From positions 28,913,129 through 28,977,128 of the forward strand of contig NC_052016.1 of NCBI RefSeq assembly GCF_015832195.1: 64,000 nt of DNA, in the 5' to 3' direction. The translations under genes and the position numbers were made by a program. Of the stretch, positions 10,954-24,358 are shown piece by piece (positions within the stretch are counted from its first letter, which is position 1; every line of letters starts with the position of its first letter). Below the pieces are notes generated by a model, which searched no databases, was not told where the DNA came from, and saw only the letters and a list, made by a program, of their open reading frames with translations. The stretch comes from Motacilla alba alba. Its lineage: Eukaryota; Chordata; Aves; Passeriformes; Motacillidae.

Positions 10954-13900
10954 CAATCCTCCTGTTTTTATACTTGTAACTCAGCTTCAGAACAGTGTTT
11001 AGGAAAAACAAAAGCAAACACAAGATGGGCTTTCTCAGAATGTATAATAAAGAACCTCATAATGTTTCTAGTGGAAAAATGAGACAGCGTACTCTTCCAA
11101 GAGTTCCAGTCCACAGAAAATAGAATGGAACTGGAGGTTCCCTGAAGGCTTTCATTCAAAATCATGCTTTGAAAAAATAAAAGTTTTTTTATAAGGGGGG
11201 TAAGACAACAAACAAGGACACAGATACACATTCCTCTACAGTGAGTTCCCAGGAAATTGTCACAACTATTCTTTACATAAATTTAAATTCCTCAAAAATA
11301 TGTTCCATAATCAGCATCTTAAAACAATGCATCCTGCACTCCTAAAGCATTCACACAGCTAAAATTTTGCATTAAACCTTTGCAATACATATACAAAATG
11401 TTTAAACTATTTTCTTTTTAGAATTTCAAAATATCTGGTATATATGTAACTATTACATAGACTAAATACTATTGCACTGTAGTTACTGGCGAGCATTCTG
11501 GCAGCCTCTTGGCAACACGCACCTGGTGCAACTTGCCTAGGTACACCACCAAGCACAGAGCGTAGCCGGAGTGAGGGGAGCCTCTGGGTCAAGCACAAAG
11601 CCAAAATGCCAACCACACAGCTATAGAGCTGTGCCCTGATTAGCCACAGCACACACAGGTCACTGACTCCATGTGACAAGTTTACTCGTAGCTCACCAGC
11701 TTCTTTGTTTTCTGGGTTTGTGTGCCTCACTGGTGTACCAGTATCAGGACATGGAATGAAATTACTCACTGACTACATGTATAATTTTCCTGTTTTCTAT
11801 GGTATTCATTAGCTGTCCAATAGAAAGACACATTCTGCCTCTGGTTGCTGTGAAAACCTTCCTACATAAATCTGCCAGCACTTAGCAACATGGATTAGGT
11901 AATAGAAAAAAAATGTAAGAATTCTTTCAAGTCTATCAAAAGGACAACACTTCCCTGTGTCTTTTCTAACAAGCAGATCTTTCCTGCAGGTCTCCCTCCA
12001 AGAAAAGGAGTCTTGGTAAGCCTCTCTTTATCCACATGACAATTGACAACTGTATTATAAATTAGTTGCAACATAATTGAACTCTGCTGAGAAGAGGTTG
12101 AAGATAAACATGTTTTCATGTCTGCCTCATGGTGATACTGGAGACTATTCATACCATCAAGGTAAACAAGACATGAGCAGCAGGCCAAAGATAGGGGGCA
12201 ACCTGGGGAGGCTTTGCCACCTTGGCTGCAAAGAAAGCCTCCAGCCCAAGAAGACCAAATAGTCAAACACCCACTTTGTTCCAAAAGACATTATATTTTA
12301 ATTTTCCCTCTTGTTTTTCCCACCAGGCATCCATCAGACACTGCCCCACAGCATATGAATCCACCCATGCACTTCACCAGGTAATTAAGCAACTGCAGAG
12401 CCACAGGCAAGTGACAACACAGACACATCTCTCTGGAAGGGAGATGTAGCTTCTGCCTATCCCTCCCCTGCAGTCATTCTTCATTGATCTTCAGCCCCAA
12501 CTTTCCTCTGATTTGGAGCTGCTACTCCTGTTGCTATTGTCAGAACCACTTGCTTAACACAGTCACCCTCAGGAGTCTGAAGAGGCAGAGCAGCTACTTG
12601 CCCACAGGAGATTGTAGCTCTCCCAAAAAAATAATTGAACAATGAGTCCCCTGTCAAGCTGCAGAGTGGAGTGAAAGAGAGCAGCTTTGGTGGGTGCCTT
12701 GTACCTGGCCTGGGTCAGCCCACTGCACACCTATTAGTGCCCCTGGGACTGTGGCACAATTCTTAAAGTATTTACAGACAAATAAGGGACTAAGCACAGC
12801 TTTGAGCTCTAGGGAAAGAGGGAAGCCCCACCCCTCAGATAGTCTCAGCAACTCATCTACTGCAATAGAATGTAAGGACCAAAAGATACATCCCTTCTAC
12901 TTCTATGACTCCAGCTTTCTACACAGTGGGCTCCCTTTGTTTCCATTTGTATTAATCTTGGCTTTCCTTCTTTCTCTCCCACATATTATATTGAGAACAA
13001 AATCTTGTTAAAATCCCAAAACAAAACCATGAAAACCAAAAAAAAGAAATGTTAAGAAAAAATTCATTTTCACATTTGACTTTTATTTTACAAAGTAGGC
13101 ACAGATTTCAGGCTAGGAAAGATTGTTCAAGAAGTTAATTCACCTAAACCACCTGGGACTGGTCAAGACAATCAGTCCTTAAGGCTTTTCTCATCCTTGC
13201 TGAATTTTCAAGCCATTATTTTGAAACTGTTTCTCCTGTGGGAAAAGCCAAGGCATTTGGGGGCACCTGGCACTTTCCCAGGTGTGAAAAGGGGGCCATC
13301 AAGCTCTAGGGACTTCCTTGTTAAGGTTTTCATGTTTTTCCCAGAAATCTTGGAGGTGTCTTTCCAGGTACAGGAATGGGTTGCCCCCTCTTGTTCTGTG
13401 CTGCTTCTCCCTGCTCAGGCTGGTCATCCCCAGCTGCCAGAGGAGCAAGGAGGTCCCACAGTTTTTAAGATCCAGTAAAGAGGAAGACAAGGTCAAGCTG
13501 GGCTTTGCTCAAACCCCACTGGCCCCACAGTGGGAACAGGAAGGGGGTACAGCAGGGCTGTTACTGAGTCTATTGCTGTAGCCTCACATTTACCATGTGT
13601 AGCTGACCCAGGCAGGATAAGGCAGAGCAGTCCCAAAAATTTGTATGCTACCCCTCTTCTCTGAGCTTCTGTCCTTGTAGTCAAAAGCCCCATTCCTTCA
13701 AAAGTGGGAGGTAGATGGGAATGTTTCACAGTAAAACAGCAAATAAACAAAAAGTCTCACTAAGAAACACGGCTTTAAGGACTTTCCTGTTTATTGTAGG
13801 CTAGCCTTCCACCTGTGGTCTTTACTGACATTTCCATTTATTCACAGTCCTGCAGATGGTGATTAAGTGCTTACTAGGAGCTTTATCAGAATGCTACACA

Positions 13901-14842
13901 TGTAGACAGTGGTGGCTTCATGCATACGAAGTGCACCAATACCACCAGAAGCTCATGAAGTGTTTTTGTATGAGCAACTGCGTTTAATGGCATATTTGTG
14001 CTCTGCTGCAATTTAACCGCTTCCCATCATATTAAACACAATATGGTAAAACCTCACCTCACACTTCCAACTGAAAATAAATGCTTTTCACACATCATCT
14101 GGGGACTGTATTTGCTTGGTCCCACACTTGCCCCTCTCCCATTCCTTCTGTCTCTTTAAAATGTGTGTAGCTCCCCATGGCTGTGGAGGTAGGGTGACAA
14201 AAAACTACCTACTACAAAAAAGCTGAATTTTATGCGAGTTTTCTGAAAGCTTTCAGGTCACAAGCTATGACTGTTTTTTAAGCAGTTAGTCTACCTACTG
14301 TGATAGGAGCTATCAGATGCTGACAGTAGGACAGTTTGCAGAACTAATTATGTATGATAGCACCTGTAAAGAGTGCTGTAAGGAGATTTTTAAGAGCAAG
14401 AAAGTTTGAAGCATTTCTTGCTAACTCCTTTTGACAGCTGGTGTCTGTAGTGTGCTGTTTTGTTAATGCATGTGTTTCAGAACCTCACTAATTCAATCAA
14501 GGTAGGAAATTATCTCTGTTCAAAGGTTACATTTTGTTAGGTAGGCACAGTTTATCCTGTTATTTGCCATAATTACACAGATTTTCATAAGGATTAATTT
14601 GAAGCTATATTTGAAGCTTCAATTTTTGACGCTATACCTTATTTCTTTCTTCCTGCATCTAAATTACTGTTTTCTTACAGTGATGACTCTGAGATTTTGA
14701 GTTTATCTAGGCTTTCAGTCCTCAACCATGTTGTCAAGCAAAGTAGATTATCCAAGCAAAATCAAATCCTTACTATCTTAGCAAAATTAAACCTTTAAGG
14801 AGTCTATAAGCAGAGTTCTTTGAAAAAAAAATAACCAGCTGA
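10954..14842. other. Non-coding stretch, moderately GC-richer at 12.0-13.7 kb
   Basis: ORFs of 60-130 codons overlap on both strands here (for example 11407-11769 minus, 11895-12284 minus, 12694-13011 plus, 13197-13478 plus). None shows a recognisable domain, and opposing strands are equally open. That is the signature of stop-poor GC-richer DNA rather than of coding. No CpG island or transposon is seen. A weak hairpin (CCTACTGT...ACAGTAGG) lies near 14293-14332. Confidence 0.55.
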
Positions 14843-15657
14843 ACCAAGTTAGGTGGTGCAGCCCATGTGCTGGAGGGAAACAATACCATCCTGAGGGACC
14901 TTGACCAGTCTGAGAGCTGGGCCCATACAAACCTCAGTGGGTTCAACAAGGCCACATGCAAGGTCCTGCACCTGGATCAGGCCAAGCTCAGGCATGAGTA
15001 CAGGCTGGCTCTGTGTATGTGTGTGATGAAAAGCTCAGCATCACCCTGCAGTGTGCACTGGCAGCTCAGAAAGCCAACCATATCCTGGGCTGCACCAAAA
15101 GCAGTGTGGCCAGCAGGGCAAGGGAGGGAATTCTGCACCTCTGCTCTGTTCTGGTGAGACCCCACCACCAGCTTTGTGGTCCCCAGCACAAGAAAGACAT
15201 GGATCTGTTGGAACAAGTCTAGAGGAAGGCCATGAAGATGATGAGGGGACTGGAACATCTCTCCTATGAGGAAAGGCTGTTACATCTGGAAAAGAGAAGC
15301 TCTGAGGAGATATTCTAGCACCCTCCAGTCCCTAAAGGGGCCTGCAAGAGAGATGGAAAGGGCAAGTAGTGACAAGAGAGAATAGCCTTATAAACTGAAG
15401 AAGGGTAGGTACAGATTAGGCTTAAGTTTAGATATTAGGAAGAAATTCTTTTGTGAGTGTGAGAAGACACTGGAACAGACTGCCCAGAGAGGTTATGGAC
15501 TCCTCATAGCTGGCGACGTTTCAGGCCAGGCTGGATGGGGCTCTGAAATCCCTGACTTAGCAAGTCAGCATCCCTGCCCACGGCAGGGGTGTTGTAGCTG
15601 GATGATCTGTGAGGTCCCTTCCAACCCAAACCATTCTATGATTCTCTGGTTCTATGA
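14843..15657 (+). mobile_element. CR1 LINE, 5'-truncated, frameshifted
   Basis: The 3' end of a CR1 retrotransposon in forward orientation. Conceptual translation shows the thumb and C-terminal part of the CR1 reverse transcriptase. It is first readable in the frame starting at 14867 (LRDLDQSESWAHTNLSGFNK, then CKVLHLDQAKL). After a frameshift it continues in the frame of 15013-15222 (CALAAQKANHILGC, SVASRAREGILHLCSVLVRP, PQHKKDMDLLEQV), which ends at an in-frame TAG. The rest matches the CR1 3' tail: 'gaacagactgcccagagaggt', 'catccctgcccacggcagggg', 'gaggtcccttccaaccc'. It closes with the diagnostic terminal repeats ATTCTATG ATTCTCTGG TTCTATGA at 15632-15657. It lines up with the minus-strand CR1 at 60-61 kb across the same protein region. 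The catalytic residues are missing, so it cannot act autonomously. Confidence 0.93.
14867..15222 (+). pseudogene. CR1 ORF2 reverse-transcriptase tail, broken
   Basis: The coding relic inside the CR1 above. It corresponds to roughly the last part of the polymerase after the FADD catalytic motif. It shows one frame change between the segment from 14867 and the segment from 15013, and an in-frame TAG after DLLEQV where the intact family reads through. The endonuclease and the palm domain were lost by 5' truncation, as is typical of LINE insertions. Confidence 0.88.
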
Positions 15658-16642
15658 GATACAAAATTAGTATTTTCTTCAGTGCAGTTTGAACACGCCA
15701 TGGAAGGGCAGATGGTTCAAATAAGTTTCAATACCCTGTAGTCTAAAACTTTCATCTAAACCCACAAATTGTTAATTCAATAAGTAGCTTGTCTTGTCCC
15801 TATTAATTGACACATGTTCATCTGCAGTAGAGAGATGTAAAGAGACAAAGAGTAGTAAAGAGACAAAACTGAGCTCATCATTCTCCTTTCCTTGCATCAG
15901 AAATTGGTACATTAGAATAAGCAAAAAATAATAGAATATCCCAGTCATCATATTGCAGAATTGAGTAACCCTGAGATGTGTGACATCTATGTCAATTAAA
16001 AAAATGCAGCAGTGATGTAATATTACTGACAAATTTGCAATTCACATAATTTTGCTTGAACAAGGGCAGGAGTAAACCCATTTTTTCACCAGTGAAAACA
16101 CAATATTCTGCTTGCAAATTAGAGAGGCATTGTATAAGTTTTCAAATACAGCAGATCTATCAGGTCTACCAGTTGCACCCATCAGAGAAGTCCAAGATGC
16201 TGATTTTAATCACTTTCACTTACGCTAGTCTGTCAGCACTTCAGCCAAGGTCACTCACTCAGTACCTCACTGTTAAGTATTTGCTTTGGAAGTTTATGAC
16301 ACCTGGGTTTATAGAAGAAATGTTTTATGCTGGGAAATTTTCCACTACAGTTTGACTGCAATATGTTTATTGTAATCATTTTGTTTGCGCAATTGGCATA
16401 GTGTTTGCAGTTGATCTTCAGACTAAAATATCCAAAAGAAGGTTAAAGTCTTAAGAATTATAAAATTTAACTATTTAGTGAGGTGAAAGCATGCAAGTGT
16501 TGAATAAGTAGAATAAGTAGACTTTTCTGTAAGAAAAGCCATAGCTGCAGGTTTTCAGAATAGCCCCCTTAACTTATTTCACATATTAATTTTGATTTAT
16601 ATATCTGCAAGATAGCTGTTAAATAATTTTGCACCATGCCAT

Positions 16643-16660
16643 AAAAAAAAAAAAAAAAAA
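16643..16660. repeat. Homopolymer A18 tract
   Basis: Eighteen consecutive A residues. No processed-pseudogene-like sequence is recognised upstream, so it is called a simple repeat. Confidence 0.9.
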
Positions 16661-19600
16661 GATCAATGTTCATCTTATACTCAGTAAGCTGAGGTATTAC
16701 AAATGGGAATTACTGCTACATATAGAATTGTTAAAGATTGGCTTGCATGTACCTTCTTACTGACAAACAACTTTGAAATGTCATCAGCAGCTTAAGTTTG
16801 TTCTCCTTCTTCCATAGTTATGATAGTTATATAGCTTTCTTATGAGAAAAGGAAAAGTCACAATGATCCAAAGTAAGATAATTTCCTTTTCTGTCCTAGC
16901 CTCTTTTTTTGTGGTTGTTACTATCTCAAAAGAATAGAAACTCACCTATTTTTAGCAATTGCACACCCATATCTTCTTGCTTATGCAGAGGATATGCATG
17001 TTCAAAAGCCATCTCTCTAAAACTGTGCATTAATGTGCTCGGCCAATCCTGGCCCAAAGGGTCCAGTAATACTTTCCCTGCAAGTGAGAGTCAACATCCT
17101 TAATAAAGAAAATGAACATCCTGGTCTTCCAAAGCTGAACAGAGGTATGGGAGGGAGGACTTGGCAGCAAAAGCTGAATTGTCTTGGGAAGCAGAGTGAG
17201 ACTCCCACTCCCAGTTTGGGATATATTTTATTTCATTGGGACTGTGGCAACTTGCTCTCTCCTCATTCCTCATAATTGACAGCAATGTTCAAAATGAGCC
17301 ACTTTTTTTCTTATTTTTCTTCCCCAACTAGATTAGTTTGCTGATCCCAATGCAAGGAGGTACAGCAGCTTCAACCAACCCAACCTCAGGTATATAAGGA
17401 AAATAGCACAGATGCTTCTAAAGCCTAGTCCATGCCTAAAGCATGTTAAACTAGCCAAATGAAGGAAAAAAAAAAATTATTCCCAGAAAAATTCTAGGAA
17501 ATGCTCTTGAGTACATAGCTTCCTCACAGCCCGTTCCAGAATGGAGCAGCAGAGGGCTGACAAGGAGGGGTGGTTTGCAGGCATCACTGTTAAAAAGAAC
17601 TCTCTCCTGCAGCAGCAAAGGGGAAGTCTGCACTACCACTGCTCACAATAGAAGGGTTGTAATGTCTTTCTACTTCTCCCAAATCCAGTTTTACCTAGGA
17701 ATTTACCAGTTTTGGATACGTCTACCCACAAGGAAATCCTGAGCCAACTTTTTTATTTCCATCACAGACCAGCTGTAACTGAATTATAGCTCAAAAGCTA
17801 TACAAAAAGTAACTGAAGAACAAGTGCTTTTGTAGGTTGAATTAAGTGGTGCTCTACAATTACTCCAGTCTTCAAAGTAACTGAGCTTTTATTTGAATTT
17901 CTTTACATCAAGAGAAATTTTCTATAATACTAATAACTGAGATCTTCAGAGTTGCTCAATACAGCTTCTCTCTTGCTCATTTAAACTCATTAAAAATGAG
18001 TTTTGCTTCCCATTACTACTTTTCGGTGCCAGATTTCTGTTCCTGTTCTTACAGAGCAAGGTGGCAGTCAAACACCTTTCTATAATCACACAGGAAAAAC
18101 AGGATTCAGGGTTACCCATAGCATTTGTTATTCAGTGGGACAGCATATAGACAGTCCAGGTAGTACTAAGCAAACACATATGACAGCACTATCAATCCTC
18201 TTTTCTACCCTTTTAAAAAAAATTGTTAAAGCTCTAAATCTGTTAGCTATGGATGTGACTATTACCACAAGTAATATACCACAAGTATAGTACTGTGAAA
18301 AGAAATACTACCTGCGTACTTCTAATGATTTATATTTTATAGACACAGCACTGTGTTAAAAAATTATTACAGATTTTGGTAGTCTCAGTGTATTTCATAG
18401 GAAGGCAGTAAGAAGAATCTGATACCAGTGGTAATCCTTCTCAGTTGAATCTTGAACTACTTATTCTTTAAAAGAAGTCCTCGGGTCCAGTGCCTGTAAA
18501 ATGAAAAATTAACTTGGTTAATATTTTATTAGACAAGAGTAATATTATTTTAAAAATGCAAAAAGGTCTTTAATACTTTGAGTTCCCTTTTTGGTAAATA
18601 CTATTTGATTGCCTATCAAAATTGAGCGACTGATAATCTGACTATTTTAGAGAATTTAAATTGTTTAAGGCCAGCATCGTACCTTGTCAAGCTCAAAAGT
18701 GTGGGTGCCTGAATATCTTCACTTTCTTTTGTGAAAATAGTAAATCTTATGTAAATAGTGCTAGTGGTACCAAATATTTCCCCCCTAAGCTCTGTTCCAG
18801 TTGACACCAGGACTGAGAGGAATCCTGTTTAAATCCTAATCTCTTTTCCAAAAGCCAGGGTAAGGCAGAGGCAGCAAGCACTGAAGAGCCAGGCAGTGCA
18901 TTTGCCAGCTAGCAAAGGGTCACAATGTGTAATGCTTACAGAGAGAAAAGAAATTCAGGGCTTTTCCTACTCAGGGCTTAGTGATGAGATACATGCTTTA
19001 ATCAATACATCTGAATGAGCATTTTCTTGTTCATAATAAAAAAAAATCTTGTCTGCTTTCCCCTATCAGCTTAGTCTCTCTCTTTCCAGGTTCCAAATGT
19101 TCCAAATTCAAGGCACTTTCTTCCCTTGTCAAAGCTTAATTATATCCCCTCAGTTGTTTATCATCATTGGTGAGGAGTGATCAGAAAGAGTAGCAGATAT
19201 GAATAAGAAATGAGTGGAATACAAGGTAAGCTGTGGAGTCTGTTAAATTTTAGAAAAAAGCAAGTTTCAAATTAACCCACTTAGGATTAACACTGGCAGT
19301 TTGCACTTTCTTTGCCCACTCCCAGCTGTATATTCTTTTAAATAGGGCATCTACTGAAATATCTCAAGACTAAAATTCCCATTGAAACCAGAGAGACTGA
19401 GGGAAGATGGATACTGCACGTATTTCAGAACTTTATCTGACAAGATGGTTGCAATTTATTCAACCCTTCAGACACAACTTTTCCTGACAAACTAGAGAAC
19501 AAATGCAGAAAAACAGATTATCATTACTTGTTTCCTAGCCTTGAACAAGCAGATTAGCTGATCTATTGAAAATGTATTAAAAACACACACTATGCAACTC

Positions 19601-20645
19601 TATTATCCTTTCCAAGTCACAACCACAGTTTCAAGCAGCTGATTTTTAACCTCAAAACAAACACAAAACTGCAGAAAATATGCAAAACCATAGACTTCAA
19701 TGATGCACTCCTTCCCTTACACAAAGGAAAAATTTTTTGTCTTGCCACCATGTCCATGATGAAAGAGGGTTTGATTTGAACCAGGAGAAATCATCTTCAC
19801 TGCAAATAATGTAAGCACAGTCAAGCAAATATCCTCTTTGTATGTATTACAGCAATGATGAATACATCATCTTACTAAAAATGTTCAAGAAAATTACTTG
19901 GTTTTTCACTTCAGAATGATACTTACAGAAAATTTTCCTGAGACCAGCTGTATTAAAACCATGCATCAGAACAATGTGAACAAAGGGGCATTTGGTTCTT
20001 CACATTCACCAGAAGTCCCCAATTTTCTATTCAATTATTAGTTTATCTAAATAATTTCATCTTCAATTCAACAAACTGTAAATCTTTTTTCTAGTATATA
20101 GCTAATTCTGGGAACTTAAGGTGAATACTATTACATTTCCTGATTAACAAGCTGGGGAAAGGCTATGGATAATGACAATATGACCACATCACTTCTAAGA
20201 TTTTCACAGTTTAGAAAGGAAGGTTGCTTGAGTGAGTGAAGAAAAGAGATCCAGCTATATTATTTAATTTTTATCAAGTAAAACCTACTACTGTTTTTCC
20301 TTTAAAAATCATGTTTCTTTTCTTACTATATCTTAAACTTGAAGATTTCAAATTTTGTTTTTATGTAGTAGTCTAGAACTTGCATAAATGAGGAATGGTC
20401 AAAATAAATTGATGTCTAAGAATGTATCAACCACTGCAAGCCTTAATGTGTTCTGAGGGCTGACCAAAAAAAAACACAAAACAGTGGATAAGTCAACCAA
20501 TTAACTAGGAAACAATCAAAACATTTGTTTGAATGTGCTTATTGCTATTATACCAATTTTTCATTATGAGTTAGTAAAAGTATTGTCAGTTTCCCAAAAT
20601 TAACATAATTTGTTCACCCCATAGAAATAAATACGTCAGAGAAAT

Positions 20646-20700
20646 ATGTAGAATCACAGAAATGTAGGCACTTCAAGGAACACAAATAATGGCCTGTGTT
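20646..20700 (-). mobile_element. Possible ancient CR1 3' end remnant
   Basis: 'TAGAATCACAGAAATGTAGG' followed by 'CACTTCAAGGAA' resembles the inverted 3' terminus of an old CR1/L3-type LINE: a gaatca-caga terminal repeat, then a 'ggaagggacc'-like segment. The resemblance then stops, so this is a weak call from pattern alone. Confidence 0.3.
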
Positions 20701-22957
20701 ACTGAATCCTCATCTCTTTCCTAAGGTCTCCTAGCACCCTTCCAATTTTTACTATATTACCTCCTAAGTACTGCTGGTTGAATCTAACTTTGCTTTTCCC
20801 TTTCATTCCTCAATCCTACCATGGCATATCAAGTAGAAAAATGACTTCCTATGTGTCTTTTCTCTCAGACTTGACAGCTCAATATGCAGGGTAAGCCTTA
20901 AGGTGATGTTATAATACAACGGGGTTTCTCCTGCTGCCACCACCCTGCCCAGTTCCAAACCCATTTAAAACACCCCACCTGCACCCTCATTGCTGCATTC
21001 TTTCCCTTCTGTGTCCTGTGTTTGGTAATGCCAGAAGAAATTTGTATTCTTATAACAGTGCAGCCTTTTGCAACACAACATGCTTACAACCAAAATCACT
21101 CACAGTTCAGACAGGACCTGGAGTGTAAACACAAAAGCTGCAGATGGAGCCACAGCAGTTGCCTCCTTTTCTCTCTCGGTTGAAGCTTAACTTTTGCTCC
21201 CTCAAGTTTGTAGATGGACATTAGATTAAAAAACTTGTCTTTCTGATATTACTATTTTTAAAACTTTTCAACTTCCTCTCAAATAAATTTAAATCTGTGT
21301 CCACCTTTTCCTTCCATTTCAGTTAGATTAGCCAGTTCCCCTCTCTATTTTGAGGTGCAATTGTTCCTTGGGTCTTGATTCCATAAAATGATTTTTCAAA
21401 AGTGCATTTTTTTTCCTATGCTTTGACACAGTTACGTGAAAGACATTTGCACTAAGGTAAAATAAAAGTTCATTATGAAATTCCAGGTGTCTATTGAAGT
21501 TTTATCTCTCAAACTCTAAGTCAACATTTAAAAGAAGGTTAGGTTTATTTCATTATTTTTATTGTTGTTACCAAAATTATAAATCCATAACTCAACTATT
21601 AAACTAATAATAATTTGAACTAATGGTGGTTAATCACCAAAAGAGGTAGCACTAACTTCCAACAACTAATTGGTTGTATGGCAATCAAAACTTGAGTGCA
21701 CTGTCTTACTCTATCTACCATGGGCCTTTTTAAACATAATTTCTTTAAGCAGTATGCAAGAAATATGTCAGATTTGCCATCCTTAGAGCCTAGTATGAGC
21801 TGCAGACTAAACCCTGGACAAAACTTCACTATATTATTGGAAACTCCCAGGGTGAGGGTATAACTTGGTTAATTCAGTGTTCCTTCCATATACTCTTAAC
21901 TGTAACATTCAGTATCACAAACTTCAAAGTCTATAGTTCTGCTACAGAGCCATGTTTTGGTTGACAAGGGGTCAATCAGTGCTGCCTACGTTTTGAGCTG
22001 CAGCTCCCCTTCAGAAACCTGTGAACTTACGTTCACAGTAAGCACCTCTCCAAATTGGCACTCCCAACTTCTGGAGCCTTCCAAGGCTGAGCTACACTTC
22101 CTATGAAACATCCTATGTCTTATGTCTGCATTGGCTTCATGAAACTTTTGTTACCACCTGTGTTTTCATCACTAATATTGAAGAGCCACCCAGTGAACAC
22201 AGGATGTGTCCCTCTCAGTTCTCCTGCTAATGAAGATTCAGGTGGCTGGAGTAAGGGAGGGTCTGTCACGTGCAGACATGTATACAGGGCATTCTGGTAT
22301 GGCAAGTATAATATTCAGCATTTAAATTTAAGCTTTCAGTTTGATTTCAGGCTACATCAAGTACGGGGCAGAACCACAAAAAGAGTGACTGACTGCTACC
22401 CATGTTGTTTTGAAATGGAAATATAATTGCAATTGAAAGTGTCAAGCAATATTTATCTATAGCCACAGGTACCTCAGCCACAGCTAAGTAGGTCTTGACA
22501 GGGTCCTTGAAAATAGGCCACATTGGCTCTAACAATCTGAAAGGGAAATCTGGATTAATATAAACCTTTCTATCACTCTGTTCACAGTCAGTATAAATTT
22601 ACAGTTTTTTAGCTTTTATATTTATTGCACATAGGACTTTAACCACAAGGAGCAACTTCCATTTCTGCAAAGGTCTCTGAACTGTGATGAGTCTCATCTC
22701 AGAGCAAGAGTTCCTAACTTCGATAGCTTTTGTATCCTAAAATACCTTTAATATACTGGTTCATCCATTCAAATATAAGTTATTAGTCTGACGATATAAA
22801 GAAACAAAATTGATAGCTGAGTATTTGGCCTAGAAATTAATTTTGAATGTCATTTTAATGTTTTTTATGGTATTCACAGCTGCCCTTCTTTTTCACCCAA
22901 GGATATGAAGGATTCTGAGTCCTAAAACAGATGTTACAACAATGGCATGGTTATCTC

Positions 22958-23405
22958 TCAAAACCAGCAACACATTGTACATTTGAAATGCCCAGCTAAC
23001 GTGAGATGAGGAATGGTCAAGGGTTTAATTTTCCAGTGTCCAATTCTGCTGTAAGTTTTGAGAGCACCAGCCAGAGGTCCTGGGTCTTTCCCATGACATA
23101 ACACAAAACAGTTTTCACTGGCTCTGTGACAGAAGTGTTTCATCCATGGGTATGAGTTGAGGTGTTTCTGGTGGACCCAGAAACATCTCATCCAGAAGGG
23201 AACTAGTATCTTTTTATTAATTAGGGGTCTGCTTTTCCTGTGGTACAATTAGCACACATGCTACCTTCTCATGGATTTGTAGCAGCATGCCCACCACTTT
23301 TCCTGTGTTTTTGGGTACCAGATTTTGATACGTTTCTGACAACCAGCATGAGTATAGATAACAGGACATAACACCATCTGTTCGGAACTGGTATTTTCTC
23401 TGCAA
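22958..23405 (-). other. Unassigned pair of overlapping minus-strand ORFs
   Basis: Two minus-strand ORFs overlap in different frames: 62 codons at 23217-23405 and 96 codons at 22958-23248. Their joint appearance is a little more protein-like than the surroundings, with mixed charged, aromatic and cysteine residues and the string TGKVVGMLLQIHEKVACVL. I do not recognise a domain, and I see no ATG context, splice sites or LTRs around them. They could be a fossil of a transposon or retroviral coding region, or chance. Confidence 0.2.
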
Positions 23406-24304
23406 AATCAGTTTATGTTGTGCATCTGATTCTTGTCATCTGTTATCTCAAAGCTTCTAATATTTCACTTCAAAGTTAGCTATGAACACATTTATGAGAT
23501 GCAGATTTGGGACTGAAGAAGCAGATCAACAGTTACTGACTGGCTGCAATTCTACATTCAAGAAAAGACAAGTTACCTCCACCCAGCTCAGCCAGGAGCT
23601 CTCTGAAGCTTCTGTGTGTTAGGAGTATTGTAACTCCTATCAAACCTGATAGAAAAATATAATCTAGAATGTTCTCCTGCATTGCTGGGTTTCATTGCCC
23701 CAAAACAGGATGTCAAAAGAACATTTTTTTTTGCTCTTCATTAGAAATGACTTGTCAAATATTTAACTACCAACAGATATACTCCCTAATCCTTATTAAA
23801 TAGGTTAAATAATTTAAGGGTCGATGGCACATATTTATTTTGCACTTCTCACTTTCCTTCTGATTTTTAAACATTTTGGGTTTACAAGTACACCAAACCC
23901 AGAACTGTGACTCAGTTTTGGTTTGAAGCCTTTGGGGAAGGTAAACTCCATAAAGATTTCCTAACCAGTATGAGCAATGTATTAGTGCAAGAAAGAACAG
24001 TAACCAGTCTGAATATATTCATTGCTCAGGTAGGATATTATAATGCCTAACCCATGTACAGAGTATCTCGCCTGGCAAATATCTGTGTCTTAGAGTAACT
24101 TTGGAAAAAACATATTTCATAGCAAGAATAAATTGTTAAATTTGGATAATCATGCTTAAAACACAGTGTGTCTGCTTGTCATGACAAGATGGACACCTTC
24201 TGCAGAACTCGGAGAAAGAGATCCATACACAACAGGGAAGATTAACCCCAGGTTCTTGTTATTTAAACTTTTGACTGTGATTCATGCTGCTTTTATTCTT
24301 ACAG

Positions 24305-24358
24305 CACCAATCGTAGCTGAGTGGCAGAAGTCCTGCTGTTCTACAGGCCAACTTTCAG
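24305..24358 (+). other. Speculative 54-bp internal exon
   Basis: A pyrimidine-rich stretch ending TTTTATTCTTACAG (to 24304) precedes an open 54-bp segment followed by the donor GTAATT at 24359. In one frame it reads APIVAEWQKSCCSTGQLS without a stop. I recognise no protein. Splice-site look-alikes of this quality occur by chance every few kilobases, so this is only a candidate. Confidence 0.15.

Noticed and set aside
11407..12284. Minus-strand ORFs of 120 and 129 codons
   Set aside because: They have no recognisable family, are rich in Cys/Ser/Leu as expected of random open frames, and show no supporting gene structure.
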